Below are positions 8,579 through 17,019 of a stretch of 64,000 nucleotides of DNA, one piece after another. The stretch lies in the NCBI RefSeq assembly GCF_026241755.1, contig NZ_JAPJDA010000019.1, positions 28,415-92,414 on the forward strand, given 5' to 3'. The position numbers and the translations under genes were made by a program. The stretch is from Salinimicrobium profundisediminis. GTDB taxonomy: Bacteria > Bacteroidota > Bacteroidia > Flavobacteriales > Flavobacteriaceae. The first letter of the stretch is position 1. Every line of letters begins with the position of its first letter. The notes under the pieces were generated by a model. It worked only from the letters and a program-made list of their open reading frames with translations. It was not told the DNA's origin and searched no databases.

Positions 8579-9934
8579 ATGCGGCTACATTTTATAGCAA
8601 TTGGGGGAAGTGCCATGCATAACCTTGCCCTTGCTCTTCACGAAAAAGGATATAAAATCACAGGTAGTGATGATGTCATTTATGAACCTTCCAAAACCCG
8701 ATTAAACAACAAAGGCCTGCTGCCAAAGCAATTTGGGTGGTTTCCCGAAAAAATCACCAAAGACCTCGATGCTGTTATCCTCGGAATGCATGCCCGGGAA
8801 GATAATCCCGAATTGGCAAGAGCAAAAGAACTGGAACTTCCTATATACTCTTATCCCGAATTTTTATTCGAACAATCTAAAGAAAAGACAAGAGTGGTTA
8901 TTGGCGGTTCTCATGGTAAAACTACAATAACCTCAATGATTCTACATGTGATGAACTACCATCACAAGAATGTGGATTTTATGGTAGGTGCTCAATTGGA
9001 AGGATTTGAGAATATGGTCCACTTAACCCAGGAAAATGATTTTATAGTGCTTGAGGGTGATGAGTATTTATCCTCTCCTATAGACAGGCGTCCAAAGTTT
9101 CATCTTTATAAACCTAACATCGCTTTCCTTAGCGGAATTGCCTGGGATCATATCAACGTATTTCCAACTTTTGATGAGTATCTGGAGCAATTCAAAATCT
9201 TCATAGATTCTATAGTTAAAGGAGGTATCCTGGTATATAATGAGGAGGATCAACACCTGAAGCAACTGGTGGAAGAATCTACGAACACCATTAGAAAGCA
9301 TTCTTACAGAACGCCAGATTATCACGTGGAGAACGAAAATACACTTTTGCATACGCCCGAAGGTGATATGCCTGTTGCCGTTTTTGGTGAACACAACCTT
9401 CAAAATTTAGCAGGTGCAAAATGGATTTGTCAACACATGGGTATAGACGAAGAAGACTTTTATGAAGCTATTGCTTCTTTTAAAGGCGCTTCAAAAAGGT
9501 TGGAAAAGATAGTAGAAACCAAAAACACTGTCGTATTTAAAGATTTTGCACATAGTCCTTCAAAGGTGATGGCAACTACTAAAGCTGTGAAGGAACAGTA
9601 TCCGGACAGAAAGGTGGTTGCATGTCTTGAACTTCACACCTACAGCAGTCTAAATGCCAATTTTCTTAAACAGTACGAATCTTCTCTGAATGCAGCCGAT
9701 GAAGCTGTGGTTTTCTTTTCCCCCGAAGCGGTAGAAAATAAGAAGTTGGAGCCCATTTCTAAAGAACAAATTTTTGAAGCTTTTTCCCGAACAGATCTAA
9801 CGGTTTACACTAATGCACTGGAGTTTAAAAATTACTTGCAAGAACAGCAGTATGATCATAAAGTGCTTTTGTTAATGAGTAGTGGTAATTACGGAGGTTT
9901 AAATTTTGATGAGATCAAGAACTGGGTATCCTAA
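8579..9934 (+). CDS. mpl: UDP-N-acetylmuramate:L-alanyl-gamma-D-glutamyl-meso-diaminopimelate ligase (Mpl-like)
   Basis: A 451-residue Mur-ligase-family enzyme. Mpl recycles the murein tripeptide by joining it to UDP-MurNAc with ATP in the cytoplasm. The N-terminal Rossmann-like domain starts with MRLHFIAIGGSAMHNLA. The ATP-binding loop GGSHGKTT is at residues 109-116, and the central domain carries LEGDEYLSS and HINVFPTFDEY. The C-terminal domain has FKDFAHSPSKV, the Mur-ligase 'AHHP'-like motif in its Mpl form. The GSAMHN start and the length favour Mpl over MurC. I chose ATG 8579 rather than TTG 8519 because the family's N-terminus begins at MxxHFIAIGG and a -7 box lies between the two. 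Confidence 0.8.
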   Translation: MRLHFIAIGGSAMHNLALALHEKGYKITGSDDVIYEPSKTRLNNKGLLPKQFGWFPEKITKDLDAVILGMHAREDNPELARAKELELPIYSYPEFLFEQSKEKTRVVIGGSHGKTTITSMILHVMNYHHKNVDFMVGAQLEGFENMVHLTQENDFIVLEGDEYLSSPIDRRPKFHLYKPNIAFLSGIAWDHINVFPTFDEYLEQFKIFIDSIVKGGILVYNEEDQHLKQLVEESTNTIRKHSYRTPDYHVENENTLLHTPEGDMPVAVFGEHNLQNLAGAKWICQHMGIDEEDFYEAIASFKGASKRLEKIVETKNTVVFKDFAHSPSKVMATTKAVKEQYPDRKVVACLELHTYSSLNANFLKQYESSLNAADEAVVFFSPEAVENKKLEPISKEQIFEAFSRTDLTVYTNALEFKNYLQEQQYDHKVLLLMSSGNYGGLNFDEIKNWVS

Positions 9935-9944
9935 AATGGCATTT

Positions 9945-9972
9945 TTGGAATAGCTTCATTTTGTTATCTTTA
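9945..9972 (+). promoter_or_regulatory. Candidate radC promoter
   Basis: TTG at 9945-9947, a 17-base spacer and TATCTTTA at 9965-9972 fit the TTG-N17-23-TAnnTTTG pattern with one mismatch in the -7 box. The box ends 14 bases before the radC ATG at 9987. The -33 element overlaps the end of an AAAATGGCATTTT palindrome at 9933-9945. Confidence 0.5.
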
Positions 9973-9986
9973 GAGAAATTGAGCCA

Positions 9987-10688
9987 ATGGATTCTCAGAA
10001 ATCAAAAGCCTTTACAATTAAACACTGGGCAGAGGGAGACAGGCCCAGGGAGAAACTCCTTCAAAAGGGCAGGGAGTTTTTAAGTGATGCCGAGTTGCTG
10101 GCAATTCTCATTGGCTCGGGGAGTAGAAACGAATCGGCAGTTGAAGTCTGTAAAAAAGTTCTGTTCAAAGCTGAAGATAATCTAAATGAACTGGGAAGGT
10201 TTTCAGTAAAACAGCTCATGGAAGTAAAAGGTATTGGTGAAGCTAAAGCTTTAACCATAGTGGCTGCACTGGAGTTGGGTAGAAGACGGAGGTCTTCTGA
10301 AGCTCTCGAAAAGAAAAGGATATCTTCAAGTGCTTCAGTTTTTGAGCTTATGCAGCCAAAGATAGGGGAGTTGCCTCATGAAGAATTCTGGATTCTCTAC
10401 CTCAATAATTCCAATAAAGTCATTCAGGAGTTGCCCCTAAGCAAAGGTGGCATAACGGGAACTTTGGTAGATGTGCGTTTGGCCTACAAACAGGCCCTGA
10501 ATTTAGGTGCCACGGCGACAATACTGGTGCATAACCATCCCTCAGGCAACCTTAACCCAAGTACGGCAGATAAACAACTTACCCAAAAATTTAAGACAGC
10601 CGGGGAATCGCTTGATATAAAAGTTCTGGATCATTTAATAATAACCGAAAAATCCTATTTCAGCTTTGCTGATGAAGGTTTGTTGTAA
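9987..10688 (+). CDS. radC: RadC-family (JAB/MPN domain) protein
   Basis: A 233-residue protein of the RadC family. An N-terminal helix-hairpin-helix-like region (UPF0758) contains the VKGIGEAKA loop near residues 80-88. A C-terminal JAB1/MPN-like metalloprotease domain carries the metal-binding signature HNHPSG at 182-187 followed by the acidic D195. All metal ligands expected for the family are present. The name RadC comes from an old repair assignment; the true biochemical role remains unclear, and a DNA-related role is inferred from family members near mobile elements. It starts 52 bases after mpl with its own candidate promoter and is followed 9 bases later by the deacetylase-like gene. 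Confidence 0.92.
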   Translation: MDSQKSKAFTIKHWAEGDRPREKLLQKGREFLSDAELLAILIGSGSRNESAVEVCKKVLFKAEDNLNELGRFSVKQLMEVKGIGEAKALTIVAALELGRRRRSSEALEKKRISSSASVFELMQPKIGELPHEEFWILYLNNSNKVIQELPLSKGGITGTLVDVRLAYKQALNLGATATILVHNHPSGNLNPSTADKQLTQKFKTAGESLDIKVLDHLIITEKSYFSFADEGLL

Positions 10689-10697
10689 TACATATTT

Positions 10698-11987
10698 ATG
10701 CTGCTGGTATACACCCAAAAAATTACACCTAGAATTACTTATGTATTTAAACACGTATGTACTCAAATTTTAGGTTTGCCTGTTGGCTTCACATCAAAGA
10801 TTGAAGAATTTGTGGCCCATGAAGGCATGAAGCTCTCCTACGGAAAGCAGAGTCTGGCAAATGAGGTCTTTATTCAGAATGTAGATCTTTTGCTGGAGCA
10901 GGGAATGAACGATCTTGAAGTAAAGGTTCAGGAATGGGATGGGGTACCCTGTTTTTTTGCGGTGGGAGAAACCAGCTCGATCCCCTTTGACATTTTTGCG
11001 GCTTCTTTTTACCTGCTTAGCCGGTACGAAGAATATCTGCCGCATGTAAAAGACAAAGAAGGTAGATTTCAGGCGAGTGAAAGTCTGGCTTTTCAGGAAG
11101 GTTTTCTTGAAAAACCGGTCATTGATATTTGGGCGCAAAAATTCCGGCAGGTTCTAAGTGATAAATTTCCGAATCAAAAATTTCCGAAGAGACAGTTCAC
11201 CACTCAAACTATCGTCGCTGTCACTGAAGCTTACTGCTATAAAAAAAAGGGAATTGTAAGAGTGGTTTTGGGATTGTTGCTGGATCTAATTAGGTTTAAA
11301 CCCAAGTACGTGTTGCACCGGTTGCAGGTAATGACCAAAATGAAAAAAGATCCTTATGATATTTACACAAAGGTCATCCAGTTTTTGAAAAAATACCGTG
11401 TGCCCATGAAGTTCATGTTTCAGGTAAGCGATTTTTCTACTTACGACAGGAATATCAACCACAATCGGTTGGAGCTGCAAAGCCTCATTAAATCGGTAGC
11501 CGATTATGCCGAAGTTGGCCTGCAGCCGGGATATTATGCAAATCAAAAATTCGGGGTTTTAAAGGAAGAAAAAAAGCGAATGGAGGAAATTATTAAGAGG
11601 CCGGTAGAGAGTGCGATCAACAATCATTATAATTTGTTGCTGCCCGATACCTATAACCACATGGTAGAACTTGAATTTCAAAAAGATTTCTCCATGGGCT
11701 ATCCCGAGGCTGTAGGCTTACGGGCAGGCACCTGTACTCCTTTTTTGTTCTATGATCTCAATTTTGAAATCACCACGCCATTACTCGTGAATCCATACGC
11801 CATTAATTCTGAAGCTTTCGGAAAATTAAAAGAAAATGAAATAGAGTATAAGGTTCTCGAAATAAAACGACAAATCTCTATGGTTGAAGGAAAATTAATT
11901 TCCGTATTTACGAATAAAGATTTTTCCGAATATGCCAATGCAAGAAGGAATTTTTCAATTTTAAAGATGCTTAATGAAATTCAGTAA
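10698..11987 (+). CDS. Polysaccharide deacetylase-family-like protein (DUF7033 type)
   Basis: A 429-residue protein resembling the Flavobacteriaceae proteins annotated as polysaccharide deacetylase family with an N-terminal DUF7033. The first 200 residues include SSIPFDIFAASFYLLSRYEEY, a characteristic stretch of this group. The C-terminal half should be a NodB-like barrel, but I cannot see a complete set of metal-binding D-D-H-H residues: PMKFMFQVSDFSTYD stands where a catalytic D/H region is expected. Deacetylase activity is therefore uncertain. It follows radC by 9 bases and overlaps the next gene by 14, so the three are probably co-transcribed. Confidence 0.65.
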   Translation: MLLVYTQKITPRITYVFKHVCTQILGLPVGFTSKIEEFVAHEGMKLSYGKQSLANEVFIQNVDLLLEQGMNDLEVKVQEWDGVPCFFAVGETSSIPFDIFAASFYLLSRYEEYLPHVKDKEGRFQASESLAFQEGFLEKPVIDIWAQKFRQVLSDKFPNQKFPKRQFTTQTIVAVTEAYCYKKKGIVRVVLGLLLDLIRFKPKYVLHRLQVMTKMKKDPYDIYTKVIQFLKKYRVPMKFMFQVSDFSTYDRNINHNRLELQSLIKSVADYAEVGLQPGYYANQKFGVLKEEKKRMEEIIKRPVESAINNHYNLLLPDTYNHMVELEFQKDFSMGYPEAVGLRAGTCTPFLFYDLNFEITTPLLVNPYAINSEAFGKLKENEIEYKVLEIKRQISMVEGKLISVFTNKDFSEYANARRNFSILKMLNEIQ

Positions 11988-12663
11988 CATTCGTCACATA
12001 TTTTTTGATCTCGATCATACCTTATGGGATTTTGACCGCAACTCGGGGCTTGCCTTTAATTCAATTTTTGAAAAGCACCAGATAAAAGTGAGGCTCGAGG
12101 AGTTTCTTGCAATATATGCGCCCATAAATGCCAATTACTGGAAGCTGTATAGAGATGACAAGGTCACACAAGAAGATCTTCGCTATGGCCGGCTGCGTGA
12201 CTCTTTTAAAGGTATGAATGTAAATGTTACAGATTCTCAGATAAAACAGCTAAGTATAGATTATATTGAGCATTTGCCGAAACATAATTACCTGCTTGCC
12301 GGCACGGTTGAAGTGCTCGATTACCTGCGCCCGCTATATAAACTGCACATCATCACCAATGGGTTTAAAGAAGTTCAGTATAAAAAACTGGAAAGTTCAG
12401 GCATCCTCAAATATTTTTCTTCCATTACTACTTCTGAAGATGTGGGAGTGAAAAAACCCAATCCAAAAATCTTTGAAGTCGCTCTAGGAAAGGCGGAAGC
12501 AAAAGTGGAAGAAAGTATCATGATAGGTGATAATCTTGAAGCTGATATTTTAGGTGCCAAAGACTTCGGAATGCAGGCTATACTGTATAACTACTATAAA
12601 ACTGAATATGCTACAGATCATCATCAGGTGATGGAAATGAAGGAATTAACCCGCTATTTGTAA
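11974..12663 (+). CDS. YjjG-family noncanonical pyrimidine nucleotidase (HAD superfamily)
   Basis: A 229-residue HAD hydrolase. Motif I is FFDLDHTLWDF at residues 10-20, with nucleophile D12 and acid D14. Motif II is the ITNG stretch, motif III the lysine in GVKKPNPKIF, and motif IV IGDNLEADILGA near residue 185. This arrangement and the DLDHTLWDFDRN start are typical of YjjG (TIGR02254), which dephosphorylates modified pyrimidine nucleotides such as dUMP and helps clean the nucleotide pool. The start overlaps the preceding gene by 14 bases, suggesting translational coupling. The precise substrate is inferred from the family only. Confidence 0.88.
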   Translation: MKFSNIRHIFFDLDHTLWDFDRNSGLAFNSIFEKHQIKVRLEEFLAIYAPINANYWKLYRDDKVTQEDLRYGRLRDSFKGMNVNVTDSQIKQLSIDYIEHLPKHNYLLAGTVEVLDYLRPLYKLHIITNGFKEVQYKKLESSGILKYFSSITTSEDVGVKKPNPKIFEVALGKAEAKVEESIMIGDNLEADILGAKDFGMQAILYNYYKTEYATDHHQVMEMKELTRYL

Positions 12664-12698
12664 TAAGCAGAAGTAAATTTCGTTAGATTTAGAACTGT

Positions 12699-13247
12699 AT
12701 GAAGATGTCCTGGAGAAATTGCTTTTCAAAAATGGCCTTTTTGGCACTCCTCACAGTCTGTACTTCCTGTGTTAAGGATGTTGATCTTGACCAGACTGAT
12801 GAGATTGTGCTCTCACCCGAAGCCGCCGTCGATCTTATTTTCTTTGATCTTGTTGATGAAGAATTCAACGTTGTCTCTAGCAGCGGGGTAACAGCAAAAG
12901 ACGAAACCAGGCTCGATTTTCTAGATGATGACTACATACAAAATGACCTGGTGCGGGCCGATTTCAACTTCAGGTTCACCAACACCTTTGAGAGTCACTT
13001 AACTGCAATTATAAGATTTCTTTCCCCTGCAAACGGGGTGCAGCATACTGTCCTGGTTTCAATTCCCCGTGGAAGTATAGAAACACCGTCAGTAGTAGAT
13101 TACACCGAAATTATTAATGAAGCCCAGATAAATAGAATAAGAAGAAGTATAAAAGTGTCTGTTGAAGTAACAAGACATGACCCGTCGGCGGTTGCAGGAT
13201 CTTTGCAGCTCGCTTCAAAAGGGTTTTTCTACTTTGAATTCAAATAA
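12699..13247 (+). CDS. Lipoprotein of unknown function
   Basis: A 182-residue protein I do not recognise. Residues 1-24 form a lipoprotein signal (FLALLTVCTSC) with the lipid-modified cysteine at residue 24, followed by acidic VKDVDLDQTDE. The rest looks like a beta-sandwich: many alternating hydrophobic strands, no cysteines and no obvious catalytic motif. A candidate promoter (TTG at 12658-12660, 23-base spacer, TAGATTTA at 12684-12691) lies only 7 bases upstream of the ATG, so the leader may be very short. The gene ends in TAATG shared with the next start, so it is translationally coupled to the DUF5723-like barrel protein and probably works with it. Confidence 0.75.
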   Translation: MKMSWRNCFSKMAFLALLTVCTSCVKDVDLDQTDEIVLSPEAAVDLIFFDLVDEEFNVVSSSGVTAKDETRLDFLDDDYIQNDLVRADFNFRFTNTFESHLTAIIRFLSPANGVQHTVLVSIPRGSIETPSVVDYTEIINEAQINRIRRSIKVSVEVTRHDPSAVAGSLQLASKGFFYFEFK

Positions 13248-14638
13248 TGAGAGTATTTTTCTTCCTCTTCATATTAACGCTTTCTCAGGGAATATTGGCC
13301 CAAAACAAACAGCTGCTGTACAATTTTGACGATTTGCCTCAAACCCTTTTACTAAATCCGGGAGCCGAAACCAATTTTGATATGCATCTTGGCCTTCCGC
13401 TTTTGTCACAGATCCATCTGTCTGCAGGGTCTTCAGGCGTGAATATGTATGACATTTTCAGGGAGGATGGAGGTTCCATTAATGACAGAATTAGAAAAAC
13501 GTTGCACAAGCTTTCCAAAAATGATTTTTTTACAGTCAACCAGCAACTTGAGATCTTTTCTATTGGTTGGCGTGACCAGCGAAGAAGGTATTATACAGCC
13601 GGGATTTACCAGGAATTTGATGCCTTTGTGTACTTTCCCAAAGATCCTGCGGTGCTGGCTTATGAAGGGAATAAAAATTACATCGGGCGAAATTTCGATT
13701 TTTCGGATGCTGCTTTCACTGCCGAGGTGCTCAACGTTTTTCACCTGGGTTTTACCAATTATTATTCTGAAGATTTAAACTACGGTTTCCGCGGAAAAAT
13801 TTATTCCGGAATTTTTAATGCCCACAGTGTAGATAATACCGGCATTTTTAGAACCGAACTTTCCCCTGAAGGCCCCAACCTTTACCGGCATTATATGTCG
13901 CAGGTCGATATCTTGATAAACACAGCCGGGTGGGACGAACTTACAGATTCTGATGCTACCAACAGGCAACTTATGGCAAGCTTCTTAAAAAAGGCATTTT
14001 TGGGAGGTAATATTGGGTTGGGCCTCGATGCCGGCTTCACCTGGTATCCTTCAGATCAATACAGGGTAACCGCGAGCCTGCTGGATATTGGCTTTATGCG
14101 ACAAACTAAAAATGTAGAAAATTACAGGTATTACGGAGATTACCAAACCGATGGGATTGAGCTGCTTTTTCCGGGTACGCGTGAGTATTGGGACGAGTGG
14201 GAAGACAATCTGGATAAAAACCTGAAAGATGAAACCTTGACCAATTCTTACACCACATGGCGACCTGTAAAGTTCAATGCCTCGGTAGATTTCGGGTTTT
14301 CTGAAAATGCCGAACCCTGTAACTGCTACAGGCCAATGGGCAGGAGAAGATATTTTAACCATCTTGGAGCCCAGTTTTTCGCTGTAAAACGGCCCCGGGG
14401 GCTCAACTTTGCCACCACCCTTTACTACGATAAAACCTTTAATAATAACTTTAGAGGAAAAATTACTTATACAGCCGATTCCTATTCGTTTTCAAATATC
14501 GGGCTCCTGTTTTCTGCCAGACTTTCCAATTTTAATGTTTATCTTGCTGCAGATAATCTTCTGGATTATACCAATCTCGCCAAGGCGCAGAATGCTTCGG
14601 TGCAGCTTGGGGTCCAACTAATGTTTAGCAGGGAATGA
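13247..14638 (+). CDS. DUF5723-family outer-membrane protein
   Basis: A 463-residue exported protein. The signal peptide ends at GILAQ (about residue 19). The mature protein begins with LLYNFDDLPQTLLLNPGAE and contains many amphipathic strands with aromatic girdles. It ends in a beta-strand, SVQLGVQLMFSRE, as expected for an outer-membrane barrel. The whole resembles DUF5723, a Bacteroidetes family often compared with PorP/PorV-like barrels; its function is unknown. A short Cys pair (NAEPCNCYRPMG) sits in a loop near residue 355. The start codon overlaps the stop of the upstream lipoprotein, and the stop overlaps the start of the next gene, so three genes form a tight unit. Confidence 0.8.
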   Translation: MRVFFFLFILTLSQGILAQNKQLLYNFDDLPQTLLLNPGAETNFDMHLGLPLLSQIHLSAGSSGVNMYDIFREDGGSINDRIRKTLHKLSKNDFFTVNQQLEIFSIGWRDQRRRYYTAGIYQEFDAFVYFPKDPAVLAYEGNKNYIGRNFDFSDAAFTAEVLNVFHLGFTNYYSEDLNYGFRGKIYSGIFNAHSVDNTGIFRTELSPEGPNLYRHYMSQVDILINTAGWDELTDSDATNRQLMASFLKKAFLGGNIGLGLDAGFTWYPSDQYRVTASLLDIGFMRQTKNVENYRYYGDYQTDGIELLFPGTREYWDEWEDNLDKNLKDETLTNSYTTWRPVKFNASVDFGFSENAEPCNCYRPMGRRRYFNHLGAQFFAVKRPRGLNFATTLYYDKTFNNNFRGKITYTADSYSFSNIGLLFSARLSNFNVYLAADNLLDYTNLAKAQNASVQLGVQLMFSRE

Positions 14639-15552
14639 GAACCATTTTTTTCTTTTTTGTCTTTTTATTCGGAATAACAAGTAACACTTTTGGGCAGGAT
14701 GTCAATAAGTACAAATATGTGCTGGTACCACAGGAATTTGAATTCCTGAAGCATCCAAACCAGTATCAGGTAAACGCACTTACCGCTTTCTTGTTAGAAA
14801 AATATGGTTTTGACGCACTTTACGAAGAGAAGATCCCGGCTAATATGGGACTTTGTGATGTGCTTAAAGTCAATGTTCATAATGAATCGAGCCTATTTCG
14901 TTCCAGGCTTTACGTCACTTTAGAAAACTGTAATGATGAGGTGGTGTTCACTTCAAAAACAGGATCGAGCAGGGAGAAGAACTATAAAAAATCCTATCAT
15001 GAAGCTTTAAGGGAAGCTTTTACTTCTTTTGAAGGGGCAGAACTTATAAAAAGCGGGTTTGCTGTTGCGGAAACTTCTGCGGAAAAAAATCCTGCTGAAG
15101 TTGTAATAGATCCTGTACCCGCGGCCAAAGATATTCAGGAAGAAGCTTCCGAAGTAATTATAGATCCTGTACCGGCTGTTAATAATACTCAGGAACAGGC
15201 TTCTGAAGTTGTTGTTGATCCTGTGGTAACTTCCGAAGAAATAGAAGAAGCTACAGAAGAATCTTCGGCACTTCCTGAAGTAGTTCAGAAGAATGAGAAT
15301 TTGCAGTTTGTAAATGGTGCAATCACCTATAAACTGGTGAAAACACCGGCTGGTTATGACCTTTACAGGGAAGGAGAACCAGGTAAATTTGGAACTTTAC
15401 TCAAATCGGGTGGGGGAGAGAATTACCTTTATTCTTCAAAAAACATCTCCGGAAATGCCTTTTTTGACACCCATGGAAACCTGGTCGTTGAATATCTTGA
15501 TCCTAATTCCCAGCAACTCATCAGCGTAAAATATTCTCAGAAAGGTCAATAA
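14635..15552 (+). CDS. Secreted protein of unknown function with three 18-residue repeats
   Basis: A 305-residue exported protein I cannot assign. A signal peptide ends at TFGQ (residue 21). A conserved-looking N-terminal domain spans about 25-140 and starts YKYVLVPQEFEFL. Residues 154-207 hold three tandem 18-residue repeats of the form xEVVIDPVPA followed by an acidic Q/E-rich tail (54-bp units at 15094, 15148 and 15202). A C-terminal domain, about 222-300, contains ITYKLVKTPAGYDLYREG and YSSKNISGNAFFD. The repeats probably act as a flexible linker. The ATG overlaps the stop of the DUF5723-like gene. The gene converges with rarA, overlapping its last 7 bases. Confidence 0.78.
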   Translation: MRTIFFFFVFLFGITSNTFGQDVNKYKYVLVPQEFEFLKHPNQYQVNALTAFLLEKYGFDALYEEKIPANMGLCDVLKVNVHNESSLFRSRLYVTLENCNDEVVFTSKTGSSREKNYKKSYHEALREAFTSFEGAELIKSGFAVAETSAEKNPAEVVIDPVPAAKDIQEEASEVIIDPVPAVNNTQEQASEVVVDPVVTSEEIEEATEESSALPEVVQKNENLQFVNGAITYKLVKTPAGYDLYREGEPGKFGTLLKSGGGENYLYSSKNISGNAFFDTHGNLVVEYLDPNSQQLISVKYSQKGQ

Positions 15553-16823
15553 CCGTATTTGCCTTTCCAGCGTTTTTGCAGAAAATCCCTTTGTGCCTGC
15601 TCCCGCTGATTATTCCCGGGACGAAAGAACGCATGATTGCTTATTTCCTTCGGAAGAAATTCGGCTGCGGCAAAATTATTTTCATAATTATGGGCGTATT
15701 TATAATCTTCTCCATATCCTAAATCTTTCATGAGCTTGGTGGGCGCATTTCGTATGGCCAAAGGCACAGGAAGATTCCCGGTCTTTTTTACCATCGCCTG
15801 GGCCTCGTTGATAGCCATGTAAGAAGCGTTCGATTTTGGGGAAGTGGCCAGGTAAATACAGCACTGGCTTAAAATGATCCTGGATTCGGGGTGGCCAATG
15901 GTAGAAACAGCCTGAAAAGTGTTATTTGCGAGGATCAAAGCCGTGGGGTTCGCATTGCCAATATCTTCGGAAGCCAAAATGAGTAAGCGGCGGGCAATGA
16001 ATTTCACATCCTCGCCACCTTCTATCATTCGGGCCAGCCAGTACACAGCTGCATTGGGATCACTACCCCTTATCGATTTGATAAAAGCCGAAATTATATC
16101 ATAGTGCTGCTCCCCGGTCTTGTCATAAAGCACCGTGTTTTGCTGAACTTTGTTCATCACCATATCGTTGGTGATCACTACTTTGTCTTCTTCTTCAGAA
16201 GTAACCACGAGTTCAAAAATGTTGAGCAACTTTCGGGCATCACCGCCGCTAAGTCTTAGTAGCGCCTCTGTTTCCTGTAATTCAATCTGTTTTTTGGAGA
16301 TGACTTCGTCTTCAGATATCGCTCTTTTCAGCAAAGCAATAAGATCGTCTTTTGAGAAAGAGTTGAGTACGTAAACCTGGCTTCGTGAGAGTAAAGCGGG
16401 AATAACTTCAAAACTTGGGTTCTCGGTTGTTGCTCCAATGAGGGTGATCCAGCCTTTTTCTACTGCACCTAAAAGCGAATCCTGCTGAGATTTACTAAAC
16501 CTGTGAATTTCATCTATAAAGAGAATAGGATTTTTTGTGGTGAAGAGGCCGTCGCTTTTTTTTGCTTTTTCTATAACTTCCCTTACATCTTTAACGCCGC
16601 TGCTAATGGCGCTAAGGGTAAAGAACGGGCGGCCAGATTCGGTAGCTATAATATTTGCCAGGGTGGTTTTACCCACTCCCGGAGGCCCCCAAAAAATAAT
16701 GCTGGGTATGATGTCCCTCTTAATTTGTTTGCGAAGAGCGGCATCAGGCCCCACCAGGTGTTGCTGCGATAAGTAATCATCTAATGTTAGGGGACGTAAT
16801 CTTTCGGCTAAAGGTTTATTCAT
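15546..16823 (-). CDS. rarA: Replication-associated recombination protein RarA (MgsA), AAA+ ATPase
   Basis: A 425-residue AAA+ ATPase of the RarA/MgsA/WRNIP1 family, which acts at stalled replication forks and is related to clamp loaders. The N-terminus has [25 protein letters not shown]. Walker A is GPPGVGKTT near residue 47, Walker B is LFIDEIHR near 101, and sensor 1 lies in [13 protein letters not shown]. The C-terminal half carries the family's tetramerisation region ([25 protein letters not shown]). Length is normal. A strong candidate promoter lies unusually far upstream, inside the start of the divergent rhomboid gene. The last 7 bases overlap the end of the converging secreted-protein gene. 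Confidence 0.95.
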   Translation of the reverse strand: MNKPLAERLRPLTLDDYLSQQHLVGPDAALRKQIKRDIIPSIIFWGPPGVGKTTLANIIATESGRPFFTLSAISSGVKDVREVIEKAKKSDGLFTTKNPILFIDEIHRFSKSQQDSLLGAVEKGWITLIGATTENPSFEVIPALLSRSQVYVLNSFSKDDLIALLKRAISEDEVISKKQIELQETEALLRLSGGDARKLLNIFELVVTSEEEDKVVITNDMVMNKVQQNTVLYDKTGEQHYDIISAFIKSIRGSDPNAAVYWLARMIEGGEDVKFIARRLLILASEDIGNANPTALILANNTFQAVSTIGHPESRIILSQCCIYLATSPKSNASYMAINEAQAMVKKTGNLPVPLAIRNAPTKLMKDLGYGEDYKYAHNYENNFAAAEFLPKEISNHAFFRPGNNQREQAQRDFLQKRWKGKYGY

Positions 16824-16923
16824 GAGGTAAAAATAGTAAATTGAGTACTCTTGCAGAAAATGCAGGCGGTATAAGTTTTCTTAGTGACGAACTGGCAGCA
16901 TGAGGTTCTTTTCAAAAAAATGT

Positions 16924-16945
16924 GTGTTAAAAATGTCATTTTTGA
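16924..16945. repeat. Copy 1 of a 22-bp palindrome-containing repeat
   Basis: The core AAAAATGTCATTTTT at 16929-16943 is a palindrome with one central base. Including flanks, 22 bases are identical to 56744-56765 upstream of ffh. It lies in the rarA/rhomboid divergent gap, within the predicted leader of the rarA transcript. Confidence 0.7.
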
Positions 16946-16990
16946 AAGGTATTTGAACAGCAGTTTTAATTGGTTAACTTTTTGCAAAGC

Positions 16991-17019
16991 CAAAGGTATG
17001 AGAGTACAAAAATCAGCAA
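16991..17019 (-). promoter_or_regulatory. Candidate rarA promoter overlapping the rhomboid start
   Basis: The minus strand reads TTG (17019-17017), an 18-base spacer and TACCTTTG (16998-16991), an exact match to the Bacteroidetes promoter pattern. The -7 box touches the ATG of the rhomboid gene. It would give rarA a leader of about 160 bases that includes the palindrome at 16924-16945. Confidence 0.5.

Noticed and set aside
10698..11987. A confident call of active polysaccharide deacetylase.
   Set aside because: The expected D-D-H-H metal site could not be located in the sequence, so only family likeness is claimed.
16884..16997. Longer rhomboid start with 38 extra residues.
   Set aside because: The added segment crosses the 22-bp palindrome repeat, looks unlike rhomboid N-termini and precedes a good ATG at 16998.
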